From contig OY970203.1 in assembly GCA_963708325.1 (NCBI GenBank), positions 124,001 to 188,000 on the forward strand: a DNA stretch of 64,000 nucleotides, given 5' to 3'. Below are positions 16,955 through 24,260 of this stretch, piece after piece. The DNA is from G963708325 sp963708325. Lineage in GTDB: Bacteria; Actinomycetota; Thermoleophilia; Solirubrobacterales; 70-9. The notes beneath the pieces are model-generated. The model was not told where the DNA came from, ran no database searches, and saw nothing but the letters and a program-made list of their open reading frames with translations. Each line of letters opens with the position of its first letter. The stretch's first letter is position 1. Both the position numbers and the translations under genes were made by a program.

Positions 16955-18216
16955 GCCACCTCCGAGGGGCTGGCTGCACCGCGCGGAGCGGCGAGGACGC
17001 GCAGCTCGTCGGCGACGAGCCGCGGCAGGCAGAAGCGCTCGATCACGCGCTCGCGACCGGAGCGCCCCATCGCCAGCGCCAGGCCGGGATCGCGGACCAG
17101 CTCGACGATCCGCCGCGCGCACTCCTCGGGCTCGGCGGCGATGAAGCCGTCGCGGCCGTCGCGAAGCTGCGCCCGGGGGCCGTCGGACTCGCCCGCCACC
17201 ACCGGGGTGCGCCTGTAGAGCGACTCGGAGATGCCGAGGCCGAACCCCTCGCGCAGCGAGCGCTGCAGCGTGCACCGGGAAATGCGCCGGAAGGCGTTGA
17301 CCTCGATCGCCCCGATCCCCTCGCGGTCGGTGAGGCAGTGCAAGCCCTCGCCCGGCCGGTCGAACTCGGCGATCTCGCGCAGGGTGCGCCAGGAGTCGGC
17401 GTGCTCGGACACCGAGCCGACCAGAGCAAGCTGGAGGTCGGGCAGCTCGGCTCGAGCCAGGCGCCAGGCCTCGATCGTCGCGAGCGGGTCGGCCCACCCG
17501 TCGAACCGCGCCACCTGGCAGACCAGGGGGCGGGACAGGTCCACCCCGAGCGAGCGCAGCGCGGCCCCGGTCACCTCCCAGGGAACGTCGGCGTTCTTCG
17601 GGCTGAGCGGGTCGATCGCCGGGGCGACAAGGTGCATCCCCTCCGGCGGCAGTCCCGGCGGCACGAAGGCTGCCAGCGAGAAGACGCGGGCGTCGAAGCG
17701 GGCGATGAAGGGGGCGAGCCGGTCCCACGCCTCGTCGTCGGGCTCGGAGGCGTCGACGTGACAGCGCCAGATCCAGTCCGTGGCGTCGCCGGGGGCGGCG
17801 ATCATGGGCGCCGGCTGCGAGTCGGCGATCACGACGGTGTCCCAGCCTGCTGTGGCGATCTCCTCCCCGAGCTGGGCGCAGCCGCCGAGGTAGGCCTGCC
17901 ACGCCTGATCGCTCACCGCCCACTCGCCGCCCTGGATCGCGTCGCCGACCGTTGCCTGCAGCTCGCGCAGCTCTGCGTCGCCGAAGACGCTCGCCCGGGC
18001 GGCCTCCACACCGGCGTCGCGCAGCAGGGGCACCAGCGACCGCAGCATCTCGTCGACGCCGCCGGCGATCGCGGCGGCGCTGACGTAGAGCACCCTGCGA
18101 CCGCGCAGCGGCTCAGCCAGGGAGCGGATCTCGTCCAGCGCGTCACGTCCGGCGACCGGCGCGTAGGCGTCGAGCGACCGCCCGGTCAGCTCGGCTGTGT
18201 GCAGCTCGGCGAGCAC
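16951..18216 (-). CDS. GT4-family glycosyltransferase, TreT (trehalose synthase) type
   Basis: 421 residues with a GT-B fold. The segment IAGGVDEMLRSLVPLLRDAGVEA matches the GGG-E-L-SLVPLLRDLGI region of TreT-like trehalose synthases. WRCHVDASEPDDEAWD and APAIDPLSPKNADVP are also characteristic of that group. The C-terminal donor site includes REGFGLGISESLYRRTPVV (the EX7E region). TreT proteins join NDP-glucose and glucose into trehalose, but paralogues act on other acceptors, so trehalose is likely rather than proven. It is the first gene of the thrS-infC transcript, coupled to thrS by a 4-base overlap. The gene stops 35 bases from a tRNA-derived repeat zone. Confidence 0.78.
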   Translation of the reverse strand: MLAELHTAELTGRSLDAYAPVAGRDALDEIRSLAEPLRGRRVLYVSAAAIAGGVDEMLRSLVPLLRDAGVEAARASVFGDAELRELQATVGDAIQGGEWAVSDQAWQAYLGGCAQLGEEIATAGWDTVVIADSQPAPMIAAPGDATDWIWRCHVDASEPDDEAWDRLAPFIARFDARVFSLAAFVPPGLPPEGMHLVAPAIDPLSPKNADVPWEVTGAALRSLGVDLSRPLVCQVARFDGWADPLATIEAWRLARAELPDLQLALVGSVSEHADSWRTLREIAEFDRPGEGLHCLTDREGIGAIEVNAFRRISRCTLQRSLREGFGLGISESLYRRTPVVAGESDGPRAQLRDGRDGFIAAEPEECARRIVELVRDPGLALAMGRSGRERVIERFCLPRLVADELRVLAAPRGAASPSEVA

Positions 18217-18250
18217 GGATCCATGCTATCCGCGGTCGCAGGGAGAACAG

Positions 18251-18429
18251 TGGGCGCTACCGGGCTCAGCGAGCCGCAGGCGAGCGGCGTGAGAGCCCGC
18301 GGGTGCAGGGAGAGAGTGGGCGCTACTGGGCTCCAGCGAGCCGCAGGCGAGCGGTGTGAGAGCCCGCTCGCGCTTGTGAGAGAAGTGGGCGCTACTGGGC
18401 TCGAACCAGTGACCTCCAGCTTGTCGAGC
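18251..18429. repeat. Tandem tRNA-Val 3'-end fragments next to the attachment site
   Basis: The sequence tgggcgctac(t/c)gggctc, which is the discriminator, acceptor strand and part of the T arm of the tRNA-Val at 24261-24333, occurs at 18251, 18317 and 18386 in the same orientation. Spacings are 66 and 69 bases. The first two copies are each followed by a near-identical ~32-base block starting agcgagccgcaggcgagcgg, which can form a GCCGC/GCGGC hairpin. The third continues as the full 48-bp att copy. With the 36 bases on either side this fills the stretch 18217-18565, which has no gene. Confidence 0.85.
18382..18429. repeat. att site, left copy (displaced tRNA-Val tail)
   Basis: 48 bases identical to 24257-24304. 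It begins gaagtgggcgctactggg and ends in the anticodon stem at cttgtcgagc, after which the two sites diverge. The crossover therefore lies between the anticodon stem and the 3' end of the tRNA, the usual target for tyrosine integrases. Confidence 0.92.
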
Positions 18430-18524
18430 CGACCCGGATTCGTGCGTGGCCGTGTGTGGATGGCCGGTGGAATGTACCTGTCGATCACGCACGATCCGAC
18501 GCGATAAAGGCAGCGAGATTGGCC

Positions 18525-18535
18525 CGCTGCCCATT
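18525..18535 (-). promoter_or_regulatory. Candidate integrase arm-type site near the left end
   Basis: CGCTGCCCATT is the exact reverse complement of the AATGGGCAGCG unit found twice at 24155-24176 near the right end. An inverted single copy inside one end and a direct pair inside the other fits arm-type binding sites of a tyrosine integrase. It is a sequence match only. Confidence 0.45.
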
Positions 18536-18565
18536 GGGCAGACAACTAGGAGCGCGGCTTGAATC

Positions 18566-19162
18566 ATGCTGGCTCTTGCTCTTACGACCCCTGACTGGAT
18601 CGAGATTGGCGTCGCAGTAGGTACTGGCCTGCTTGCGATCGCCACTTGGTGGATGGCAACGGCGACTCGCCGAATGGCCCAGGCCGCCGAGGACCAGCTC
18701 GCAGAGATTCGGCGCCAGGCGGACGCAGCCGAGGCAACGGTCGATCAGGGGGCGCGAACACTTGGCGCGACCACGACACCGAGGCTGCGCCTACGGCGCA
18801 TCCGAGGCGAACGGGTCGTCGTGGGCGCCCGCGGGGGCAGTGCTTGGTCAGTGATGGTCGAGAACAACGGGCCGGTCGCGGTGACCGTTACGGACGCCAG
18901 GATTGCTTTTGGGCAACCGACCGTCCTCGAGGCGATCCCCGGAACACTGATTGCCCTGGAAGAGCAGCGTCTACTACGAGGCGAAATGCCACCGGCCGCG
19001 CTCGACTCGATCCTCGCGAGTTCAACGCCCCTACCTTTAAGAATTCGCTACGCAGGTCCCGACGGCGAGGAATGGCAGATGACCGCGACGGTTGCTCCGA
19101 CGGATGGTGGAGATCAGTGGCTTGTCGTGGAGCCGGAGACTTACTCGGCTTGCGGCGGCTAG
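18566..19162 (+). CDS. Unknown protein with one N-terminal membrane segment
   Basis: 198 residues, not recognised. Residues 1-30 contain a hydrophobic segment (IEIGVAVGTGLLAIATWWMA), followed by a short coiled-coil-like stretch (AAEDQLAEIRRQADAAEATVDQ). A soluble, beta-rich C-terminal part with a possible Ig-like or OB-like pattern (WSVMVENNGPVAVTVTDARIAFG) completes it. Proteins with this layout (one helix, a short coil, a beta domain resembling 'SMODS-associated' or generic sensor modules) are common in actinobacterial islands, but I cannot assign one. It is the first gene inside the tRNA-Val element and stands alone on the plus strand. Confidence 0.6.
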   Translation: MLALALTTPDWIEIGVAVGTGLLAIATWWMATATRRMAQAAEDQLAEIRRQADAAEATVDQGARTLGATTTPRLRLRRIRGERVVVGARGGSAWSVMVENNGPVAVTVTDARIAFGQPTVLEAIPGTLIALEEQRLLRGEMPPAALDSILASSTPLPLRIRYAGPDGEEWQMTATVAPTDGGDQWLVVEPETYSACGG

Positions 19163-19216
19163 GGTCCGTCCCAGATGGACTGGCCATACGTTGCCGCCAT
19201 CGTCATCGTTGGAGTC

Positions 19217-19513
19217 CTAGCAGCTGGCAGGCGCTTGGGGGAAGCAGTCCTGTTGATCGGGGGTTGTGCCTTCCTGGCGCCCTGCCTGTTCTTCGTGGCC
19301 CGTGGCGATTGCGTAGATGCCGTAGGCCGTGCCGCCGAGGCATAGGGACATGAACAGCACTGCGAGATAGAGGCCGATCAGCGAAGTGAAGTCGTGAATG
19401 GGAAGGTCGTCGAGGATGCCTCCTGGTGCGCTGCTGCCGAAGCGAAGGATGAGCGCTGTCACAAACACCGCCAGTACGGCGCAGCCTAGGGCAACCCATC
19501 CGAATGAGAGCAT
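19217..19513 (-). CDS. Small integral membrane protein, unknown
   Basis: 98 residues with two clear hydrophobic segments (WVALGCAVLAVFVTALIL at 6-23 and LIGLYLAVLFMSLCLGGTAYGIYAIA at about 46-71) and a hydrophilic Cys-containing tail. It begins 3 bases after the stop of the 51-residue ORF upstream and is the last gene of a three-gene minus-strand group. The family is not recognised. Being inside the integrative element, it is accessory cargo. Confidence 0.6.
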   Translation of the reverse strand: MLSFGWVALGCAVLAVFVTALILRFGSSAPGGILDDLPIHDFTSLIGLYLAVLFMSLCLGGTAYGIYAIATGHEEQAGRQEGTTPDQQDCFPQAPASC

Positions 19514-19515
19514 CG

Positions 19516-19671
19516 CTACTGACTCTTGAACCCGAGTTTGGTTGCCTCGTTGTTCAGCGACTCGTCGAGGCTGTCAGCCGCGTTCGTGGGCGTTGATCCG
19601 CCCGCGATGAAGCCCAGCTGGGTTCCGGCGGCTCCACGCCGAAACCGAACGTCACCCACGCCGTCGCTCAC
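19516..19671 (-). CDS. 51-residue ORF between two small membrane-protein genes
   Basis: This short frame starts at GTG 19671, 3 bases after the stop of the 77-residue gene, and ends at TAG 3 bases before the start of the 98-residue gene. The product begins VSDGVGDVRFRRG, includes TQLGFIAGGSTPTN and ends EATKLGFKSQ. The tight packing on both sides and a normal amino acid mix argue that it is a real gene, not chance. It is hydrophilic with no signal peptide, and its function is unknown. Expression may depend on translational coupling because no clear ribosome binding site is seen. Confidence 0.5.
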   Translation of the reverse strand: MSDGVGDVRFRRGAAGTQLGFIAGGSTPTNAADSLDESLNNEATKLGFKSQ

Positions 19672-19674
19672 GAC

Positions 19675-19908
19675 CTATTCGCAGTCCCAGCCCGGTCCGG
19701 GCTTGACCGGCTTGAAGTCGCTGATAGCGCCGTCCTGCTTGAACTCTCGGATCAGCTTGTAGCCAGGGCAGGACCTCGACTCAGCCACGGGGGGCTTACC
19801 AGCCTTGTCCGAATGGCCTCCGCCGAGGTCGATGACGCCGAAGTAGAGCGGAATCCCGATCACCACCACCGCAGCTAGGTAGAGCCGCCACATTTGGCGG
19901 ATTCTCAA
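19675..19908 (-). CDS. Small membrane-anchored protein, unknown
   Basis: 77 residues. The N-terminus has a positively charged start (MRIRQMWR) and one hydrophobic segment (LYLAAVVVIGIPLYFGVIDLG). An outside-facing tail follows with two cysteines, in SRSCPGYKL and at the C-terminal GPGWDCE, which could form a disulphide. It is the first gene of a compact three-gene group (77, 51 and 98 residues) transcribed on the minus strand, divergent from the 230-residue gene at 19922. The 13-base divergent gap means promoters overlap the coding ends. Confidence 0.55.
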   Translation of the reverse strand: MRIRQMWRLYLAAVVVIGIPLYFGVIDLGGGHSDKAGKPPVAESRSCPGYKLIREFKQDGAISDFKPVKPGPGWDCE

Positions 19909-19921
19909 CCCGGCCAGGCCG

Positions 19922-20614
19922 TTGCGTCAACCCTTCGCAGACCTTTTCGTCACCACTCGTGGGAGCATTTATGTCTCGATGTTGGCGATGGCCCTAGAGC
20001 GGGTGGCTGATGTTTTCCCTACCTACTGGGACCGTGGAAGCTCGGCTGCCGAGCTTCTGCGGACCCGTGATCTTGCCTCGCAAACGGATGCGGCGGACCT
20101 CTGCATTAGGAGGTTCCTCGACTACGAGTTCGACCCTGGTATCGCCACTGTCGGAGGGGGCGACGGAGAGTCCTCTCTCGGGTCCGCTTGTTCAATTGAG
20201 GGGGTTGACTTCGAAAAGCTGCGTGAGGTTGGCGAAACGGGCATCGCCCTCGGTTATGGGTCGATGCTCCTGATCGAGGGCGCTGTGGATGCGACGTTCT
20301 GCGCTGACCGAGACGCAGAGGCACTTTGGCCCTACTGGGTCAGCCACCTGCGACCGTCTGCGCCCTATGCCTACGGGGTGCCAGCCGACTTCATTGGGCG
20401 CGTGCGGGAGATGGCCGAGCGGGAGCTTCCCCCCGCCTTCCGACAGCTTGGGGTGAAGATCGGCATTACAAAGCGCGGTCGTGTCCGCAAGCGCAGCGGT
20501 CGGCTCGGCATCTTCGGCATGACGCTGAGGCTGGCGCAAACCGATACGGTCCCGTCGGAGAAGCTCAACGAGAGTCGCGCTAGTGACGAGGCGCATCGGT
20601 GGCCCTTCGGATGA
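19922..20614 (+). CDS. Unknown soluble protein
   Basis: 230 residues from the first ATG; a start at the methionine of MLAMALERVADVF, about 20 residues later, is also plausible. The sequence has no signal peptide or membrane segment. It has a mixed alpha/beta composition and a basic C-terminal patch (KIGITKRGRVRKRSGR). No family is recognised. It lies within the tRNA-Val element and its codon use is less GC-biased than the core genes, consistent with acquisition. Confidence 0.5.
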   Translation: MRQPFADLFVTTRGSIYVSMLAMALERVADVFPTYWDRGSSAAELLRTRDLASQTDAADLCIRRFLDYEFDPGIATVGGGDGESSLGSACSIEGVDFEKLREVGETGIALGYGSMLLIEGAVDATFCADRDAEALWPYWVSHLRPSAPYAYGVPADFIGRVREMAERELPPAFRQLGVKIGITKRGRVRKRSGRLGIFGMTLRLAQTDTVPSEKLNESRASDEAHRWPFG

Positions 20615-20638
20615 GCCAGGTGACAGGCAGGGTGGGAT

Positions 20639-20872
20639 TTAGGGTGGCGACGGTAATTGCAGTACCGCCGTCTCCCAGGTGAGAAACGCGGCGCGGACCT
20701 CGGTGGTGTAGTCACCGCTCATCCAGCCCTCCGAGGGGCGTCCGTCCTCGAAGCACCACCACGGCCATGCTGCGAGCCGGTGCAACTTCTTGCGTCCCGC
20801 CGTGACGGCGCGATGGGCCTGTCGTTCGGTGATGCCGGCTCGCAGGTGTCGCGGCGGCGCCGTCACCACCAA
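20639..20872 (-). CDS. Possible small protein, unknown
   Basis: 77 residues. The middle carries a tryptophan-rich stretch (LAAWPWWCFEDGRPSEGWMSGDYTTEVRAAFL) reminiscent of a small globular domain. The opposite strand also has an open frame here, so coding status is uncertain. It is divergent from the SnoaL-like gene cluster, and the 110-base gap between them would hold promoters for both. Confidence 0.35.
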   Translation of the reverse strand: MVVTAPPRHLRAGITERQAHRAVTAGRKKLHRLAAWPWWCFEDGRPSEGWMSGDYTTEVRAAFLTWETAVLQLPSPP

Positions 20873-20982
20873 ATCACCCGCTCGAACCGGGCAAATCGTC
20901 GTGGAAGGTCGATAGCGAGGCGGTGCTCCGCTCGCCGCCTTCGGGGTCGCCCCCCACCCCGAGGCGAGATACTGCTCGGGCG

Positions 20983-21384
20983 ATGTCGGAGGAAAACGTG
21001 GAGATCGCGCGGCGGATCATGAGCGGCTACAACACGCGCGACGTCGAGGACATGCTGGAGCCCGTGGATCCGGATGTGGAATGGATCTCCGCCTTTACGC
21101 GGCTTGAAGGCGGCGGTGCCTACCGCGGACATGAGGGATTCCGCCAATACCTTCGGGATATCGATGAGCAATGGAGCGAATTCCAACTCTTTCCGGAAGT
21201 GTTCACCGACACGGGAGAGGCCGTCGTGATTCCGATGCGAGTAAACGCACGCGGGAGGGCAAGCGGAGTCGTTATCGATACCCGCATCACGGCGGTCTTC
21301 GAGTTCAGCGACGGGAAAGTGATCCGGGCCCAGACTTTCCTCGATCACGGACAAGCCCTCGAAGCCGCCGGGCTGTCGGAGTAG
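20983..21384 (+). CDS. SnoaL-like / NTF2-fold protein, tandem copy 1
   Basis: 133 residues from ATG 20983 (MSEENVEIARRIM); the frame is open 60 bases upstream, but that part is arginine/proline rubbish. The NTF2-fold features are an N-terminal helix, MLEPVDPDVEWIS, a glycine-rich GGGAYRGHEGFRQY helix and strands ending DGKVIRAQTF. It ends in EALEAAGLSE, the tail typical of a family expanded in Thermoleophilia. The fold serves as a small hydrolase, isomerase or binding domain; no catalytic residues can be assigned. Three such genes stand head to tail with 3-base spacers. Confidence 0.75.
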   Translation: MSEENVEIARRIMSGYNTRDVEDMLEPVDPDVEWISAFTRLEGGGAYRGHEGFRQYLRDIDEQWSEFQLFPEVFTDTGEAVVIPMRVNARGRASGVVIDTRITAVFEFSDGKVIRAQTFLDHGQALEAAGLSE

Positions 21385-21387
21385 GCG

Positions 21388-21789
21388 ATGTCGCGGGAAA
21401 ACGTGGAGATCATTCGCAGGGGGCTTGAGATGTACAACCGGCGCGACATCGACGGTTTTCTGGAGCTTGGGCACCCCGACGTCGAGTGGGAATCGGCGTT
21501 CGCGGGACTCGAAGGGGGCACCTTCAAGGGCCTCGGCGCCTTTCGGACCTACTTCGAGGAACTCGCCGCGACCTGGGAGGTGTTTGAGCTTCGTCCCATC
21601 GACATTCAGGCGGCCCCGGGCGAAAAGGTTCTGGTATCGCTCAACGTCTACGGAAAGGGCAAGGCAAGCGGCGTCGAGATACTGACTCCCGCCTGGATCC
21701 TCTTCTGGATGCGCGATGGAAAGGGATACCGAGGTAAAACCTTTCTGGACCAGGCCGAAGCCCTCGAAGCCGCCGGGCTGTCGGAGTAG
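21388..21789 (+). CDS. SnoaL-like / NTF2-fold protein, tandem copy 2
   Basis: 133 residues, the same length as copy 1. It starts MSRENVEIIRRGLEMYN, has the HPDVEWES strand and the GGTFKGLGAFRTYFEEL helix, and ends in the identical EALEAAGLSE. The nucleotides over the stop codon and the next start (ctgtcggagtaggcgatgtcg) are the same as at the junction of copies 1 and 2, which shows duplication by a unit of about 400 bases. Its ligand is unknown. Confidence 0.75.
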   Translation: MSRENVEIIRRGLEMYNRRDIDGFLELGHPDVEWESAFAGLEGGTFKGLGAFRTYFEELAATWEVFELRPIDIQAAPGEKVLVSLNVYGKGKASGVEILTPAWILFWMRDGKGYRGKTFLDQAEALEAAGLSE

Positions 21790-21792
21790 GCG

Positions 21793-22275
21793 ATGTCGCA
21801 GGAGAACGTGGAGTTGGTCAGGAGGCTTTATCCGGGCCCGGTGGACGTGGCCGTGGCGCTCTCTGATCCACAGATTTTCGAAGCGATGCGGATCGAAATC
21901 GAGCCGCTCATGCATTCCGACTTCGAGACGGTCGGTGACCCCAGAAACCTCTTTCGACTTGGCGGCAGAGACGTCGAGCTCCCGGAGGGATCTTTTTCGC
22001 GGCTCAACGCCAGGGGCATCGATGGATTTGTAGCCGTCTTTCGTGACTGGCTCAGTGCCTGGGAGAGCTGGATCGCAACCCCGATCGAGTTCATCGATGT
22101 GGATGAGCGCAGGGTGCTCGTCACGCTCGACGTCCGGGCTCGCTCCAAGACCCATCAGGTCGAGGTGCCGATCGAGAGCGCCAACCTGCTGACGCTGAGA
22201 GACGGAAAGATCGCTCGCGTGGAGCTGTTCATGCGGCGAGCCGAAGCCCTCGAAGCCGCCGGGCTGTCGGAGTAG
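21793..22275 (+). CDS. SnoaL-like / NTF2-fold protein, tandem copy 3 (diverged)
   Basis: 160 residues. It keeps the family start (MSQENVELVRRLY) and the identical tail (EALEAAGLSE) but has an insertion of about 25 residues around the region with GGRDVELPEGSFSRLNARG. It also shows a WLSAWESWIATPIEFIDV core, so it is the most diverged of the three. It is the last gene of the cluster; the stop is followed by a low-quality coding stretch on the other strand. Confidence 0.7.
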   Translation: MSQENVELVRRLYPGPVDVAVALSDPQIFEAMRIEIEPLMHSDFETVGDPRNLFRLGGRDVELPEGSFSRLNARGIDGFVAVFRDWLSAWESWIATPIEFIDVDERRVLVTLDVRARSKTHQVEVPIESANLLTLRDGKIARVELFMRRAEALEAAGLSE

Positions 22276-22285
22276 CGGCCTCCCC

Positions 22286-22580
22286 TCAGTCCCAGTCATC
22301 ACCGCCTCCGCCCAATGCGGCCAGGCGAGCAAGCTGGACGATGAGCCGCCCGTGCTCCTCCGCCGGATCACTGGGTGCTGGCACCGACGCCCGAACACCG
22401 CCGTCGAACCCTTTCGGTCGCCCCGACTCGGCAGCCTGAACCGCTTCCTCGGCGGTTACGCCGGGATGGAACAACTCGACCAAAGACGTCGAGGTTGAGA
22501 AACACCGCCAGGATCAGCACCGGGAGGATTTCGGCGGCGAGTTCATAAAAGCGCGTATCCGTCCCGGCAGCCGCGCGCAT
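22286..22580 (-). pseudogene. Probable frameshifted small membrane-protein gene
   Basis: Two overlapping minus-strand frames look like parts of one gene. The first (from ATG 22580) gives TDTRFYELAAEILPVLILAVFLNLDVFG with a convincing hydrophobic segment. The second (to the stop at 22286) gives LVELFHPGVTAEEAVQAAESGRPKG. They switch near 22480. Neither half alone is a complete-looking protein. The remainder of the stretch 22581-22972, before the integrase, shows nothing I can support as a gene. Confidence 0.35.
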
Positions 22581-22972
22581 AGGTCACCGCCGGTTTCGGA
22601 CGCACGCGCTTGGATCCGCGGCGTCGGTCTCTGCTGTCCAAGCCCAAAGCCGAATACTCATACCGGCGAGCCTATGCACCGTGCATCGGTGGTGTCGAGC
22701 CGTCAGCGGGTGTACCCTCGCCTCACACAGCAAATGGGGCGGCGTCGCGCAAACGACCCGCCCCCGGCACCGGAGGGTTGAGCTCCGATGCGACTCGCAG
22801 GCTATCTCTGCGCAGCCTCGTCAGCGGCTCTCCGGCAGGAAGGAGCAGCGATGACTGATCGAGGCCGTGATGACGGCGGAGTGGAGTCCAGACGCCCTGG
22901 ACTTCACCGACCCAACCTGGCCAGAAAGCGCCCGTGGCCTTGTGGACAGGTTCCGACACGGAGGACTGGCTG

Positions 22973-24244
22973 ATGGCACGCAAGGCAACCGGGCAGGTAA
23001 TCGCACCCCAGGACGGACGCGCATGGGCGATCCGGTTCCGGGCCTACGGGAAGCGCCGGTACGTCGCGCTCGGCACCACCGGCGAGGGCTGGAACCGCCG
23101 CAAGGCCGAGGCCGAACTCCGGCACGTCCTGGCGGACGTGGAGCGGGGCATCTGGCGACCGCATGAGCCCGAGTCGGTGAAGGCGCCGCCCGAGATTCCG
23201 ACCTTCCACGAGTTCGCGTCGGAATGGCTGGCTGCTCGACGCCATGAGTTGAAGCCGCGAACGGCGGAGGACTACGAGTGGGCTCTCACCGTCCACCTGC
23301 TGCCCTTCTTCGCCCGCCACCGGCTCGACTCAATCACCGTCGAGGACGTGGACCGCTACCGCGCCGTAAAGGTGCGTGAGGGGAAGCTGTCAGCGAACAT
23401 CATCAACAAGACCCTGACCCGGCTCGCGCAGGTGTTGGAAGTCGCCGTCGAGTACGGCTACATCGACCGGAACCCGGCTCGCGGACGACGGCGACGACTC
23501 AAGCCGACTACCCCGATGCGGACTTGGCTCGATCCCGAGCAGGTCGCTCCTCTGCTCGACGCTGCCGCGGCGCTCGACGCGGAACGTAAACGCCGCGACG
23601 ATCCCGGCGGACGGCGGGCGATGCTCGCGACGCTGACGCTCGCCGGTCTGCGGATCGGAGAGCTACTGGCGCTGCGGTGGCGTGACGTTGACCTCGCCGC
23701 CGGTCGGCTGCGGGTGGGCCAGTCAAAGACGGACGCCGGTAGGCGCACCGTGGACCTCTCCCCCGCCCTGCGCGACGAGTTGGCCGCGCACAAGGTGGTG
23801 ACGCCCTACTCCGAGCCCGAGGCGTTGGTGTTCTGCACCCGCACCGGCAAGCCGCAGAACCGGAATAACGTCCGTCGCCGCGTTCTGGTGGGGGCGGTGA
23901 ACCGGGCGAACGAGAAGATCGCAAAGGACGAGAGCGAGGTCCCGCCGCTCCCCGAGGGACTGTCGCCCCACGGGCACCGGCACACGTTCGCCTCGCTGCT
24001 GTTCGAGGCCGGGGCGACCGTGCCCTACGTCATGGCCCAGCTCGGCCACGCGGACCCGAAGGTGACGCTGGGCATCTACGCCCACGTTCTGCGCCGCAAG
24101 GGCGACACCGGCGACCGCCTGGACGCGCTGGTGAAGGCGGCCGACTGGGCCTCCAATGGGCAGCGAATGGGCAGCGAGCCGGAAATCGGGGCGACGGTCG
24201 AGCCGGACCACTCCCGCCTGGAGAACGCGAAAACCCCGCGCTAG
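22973..24244 (+). CDS. Tyrosine-family site-specific integrase
   Basis: 423 residues from ATG 22973 (MARKATGQVIAPQDG); an upstream ATG at 22934 adds 13 residues. An AP2-like N-terminal arm domain (WAIRFRAYGKRRYVALG) is followed by a SAM-like core-binding domain (TFHEFASEWLAARRHELKPRTAEDYEW) and then the catalytic domain. That domain has the first arginine in GLRIGELLALRW, a lysine in SKTDAGRR, HGHRHTFAS, and the nucleophilic tyrosine in TLGIYAHV. It should integrate and, with an excisionase, excise the 5.9 kb element at tRNA-Val. No excisionase gene was recognised. Its last codons carry tandem 11-bp repeats and half of the tRNA terminator. Confidence 0.93.
   Translation: MARKATGQVIAPQDGRAWAIRFRAYGKRRYVALGTTGEGWNRRKAEAELRHVLADVERGIWRPHEPESVKAPPEIPTFHEFASEWLAARRHELKPRTAEDYEWALTVHLLPFFARHRLDSITVEDVDRYRAVKVREGKLSANIINKTLTRLAQVLEVAVEYGYIDRNPARGRRRRLKPTTPMRTWLDPEQVAPLLDAAAALDAERKRRDDPGGRRAMLATLTLAGLRIGELLALRWRDVDLAAGRLRVGQSKTDAGRRTVDLSPALRDELAAHKVVTPYSEPEALVFCTRTGKPQNRNNVRRRVLVGAVNRANEKIAKDESEVPPLPEGLSPHGHRHTFASLLFEAGATVPYVMAQLGHADPKVTLGIYAHVLRRKGDTGDRLDALVKAADWASNGQRMGSEPEIGATVEPDHSRLENAKTPR
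24155..24176 (+). repeat. Two direct AATGGGCAGCG repeats (candidate arm-type sites)
   Basis: Exact 11-base units at 24155-24165 and 24166-24176 inside the 3' end of the integrase gene, with an inverted copy at 18525-18535 near the other end of the element. One helical turn spacing and position next to the core att site suggest integrase arm binding. Confidence 0.5.
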
Positions 24245-24249
24245 CGGGG
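24234..24249 (-). terminator. Intrinsic terminator of tRNA-Val
   Basis: CCCCGC-tagc-GCGGGG stem-loop followed on the minus strand by TTTT (bases 24233-24230 region). It lies 11 bases after the tRNA 3' end. The hairpin also spans the integrase stop codon, so one structure ends both convergent transcripts; the sequence belongs to the mobile element, not to the tRNA gene. Confidence 0.75.
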
Positions 24250-24260
24250 CTTCCATGAAG

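Noticed and set aside
19526..19762. 78-codon plus-strand frame inside the island
   Set aside because: It is antisense to the 51- and 77-codon genes, which have coherent spacing; no ribosome site is visible.
22788..22973. Short plus-strand frame starting MRLAGYLCAASSAALRQEG, like the start of a serine recombinase (YLRVS...)
   Set aside because: The catalytic-serine pattern YLRVS is not present, the similarity stops after about 12 residues, and the frame ends without a domain; too weak to call a recombinase remnant.
22867..23166. Plus-strand frame with a plausible beginning (MTAEWSPDALDFTDPTW) considered as an excisionase
   Set aside because: It continues as Arg/Gly-rich shadow of the integrase gene and shows no helix-turn-helix.
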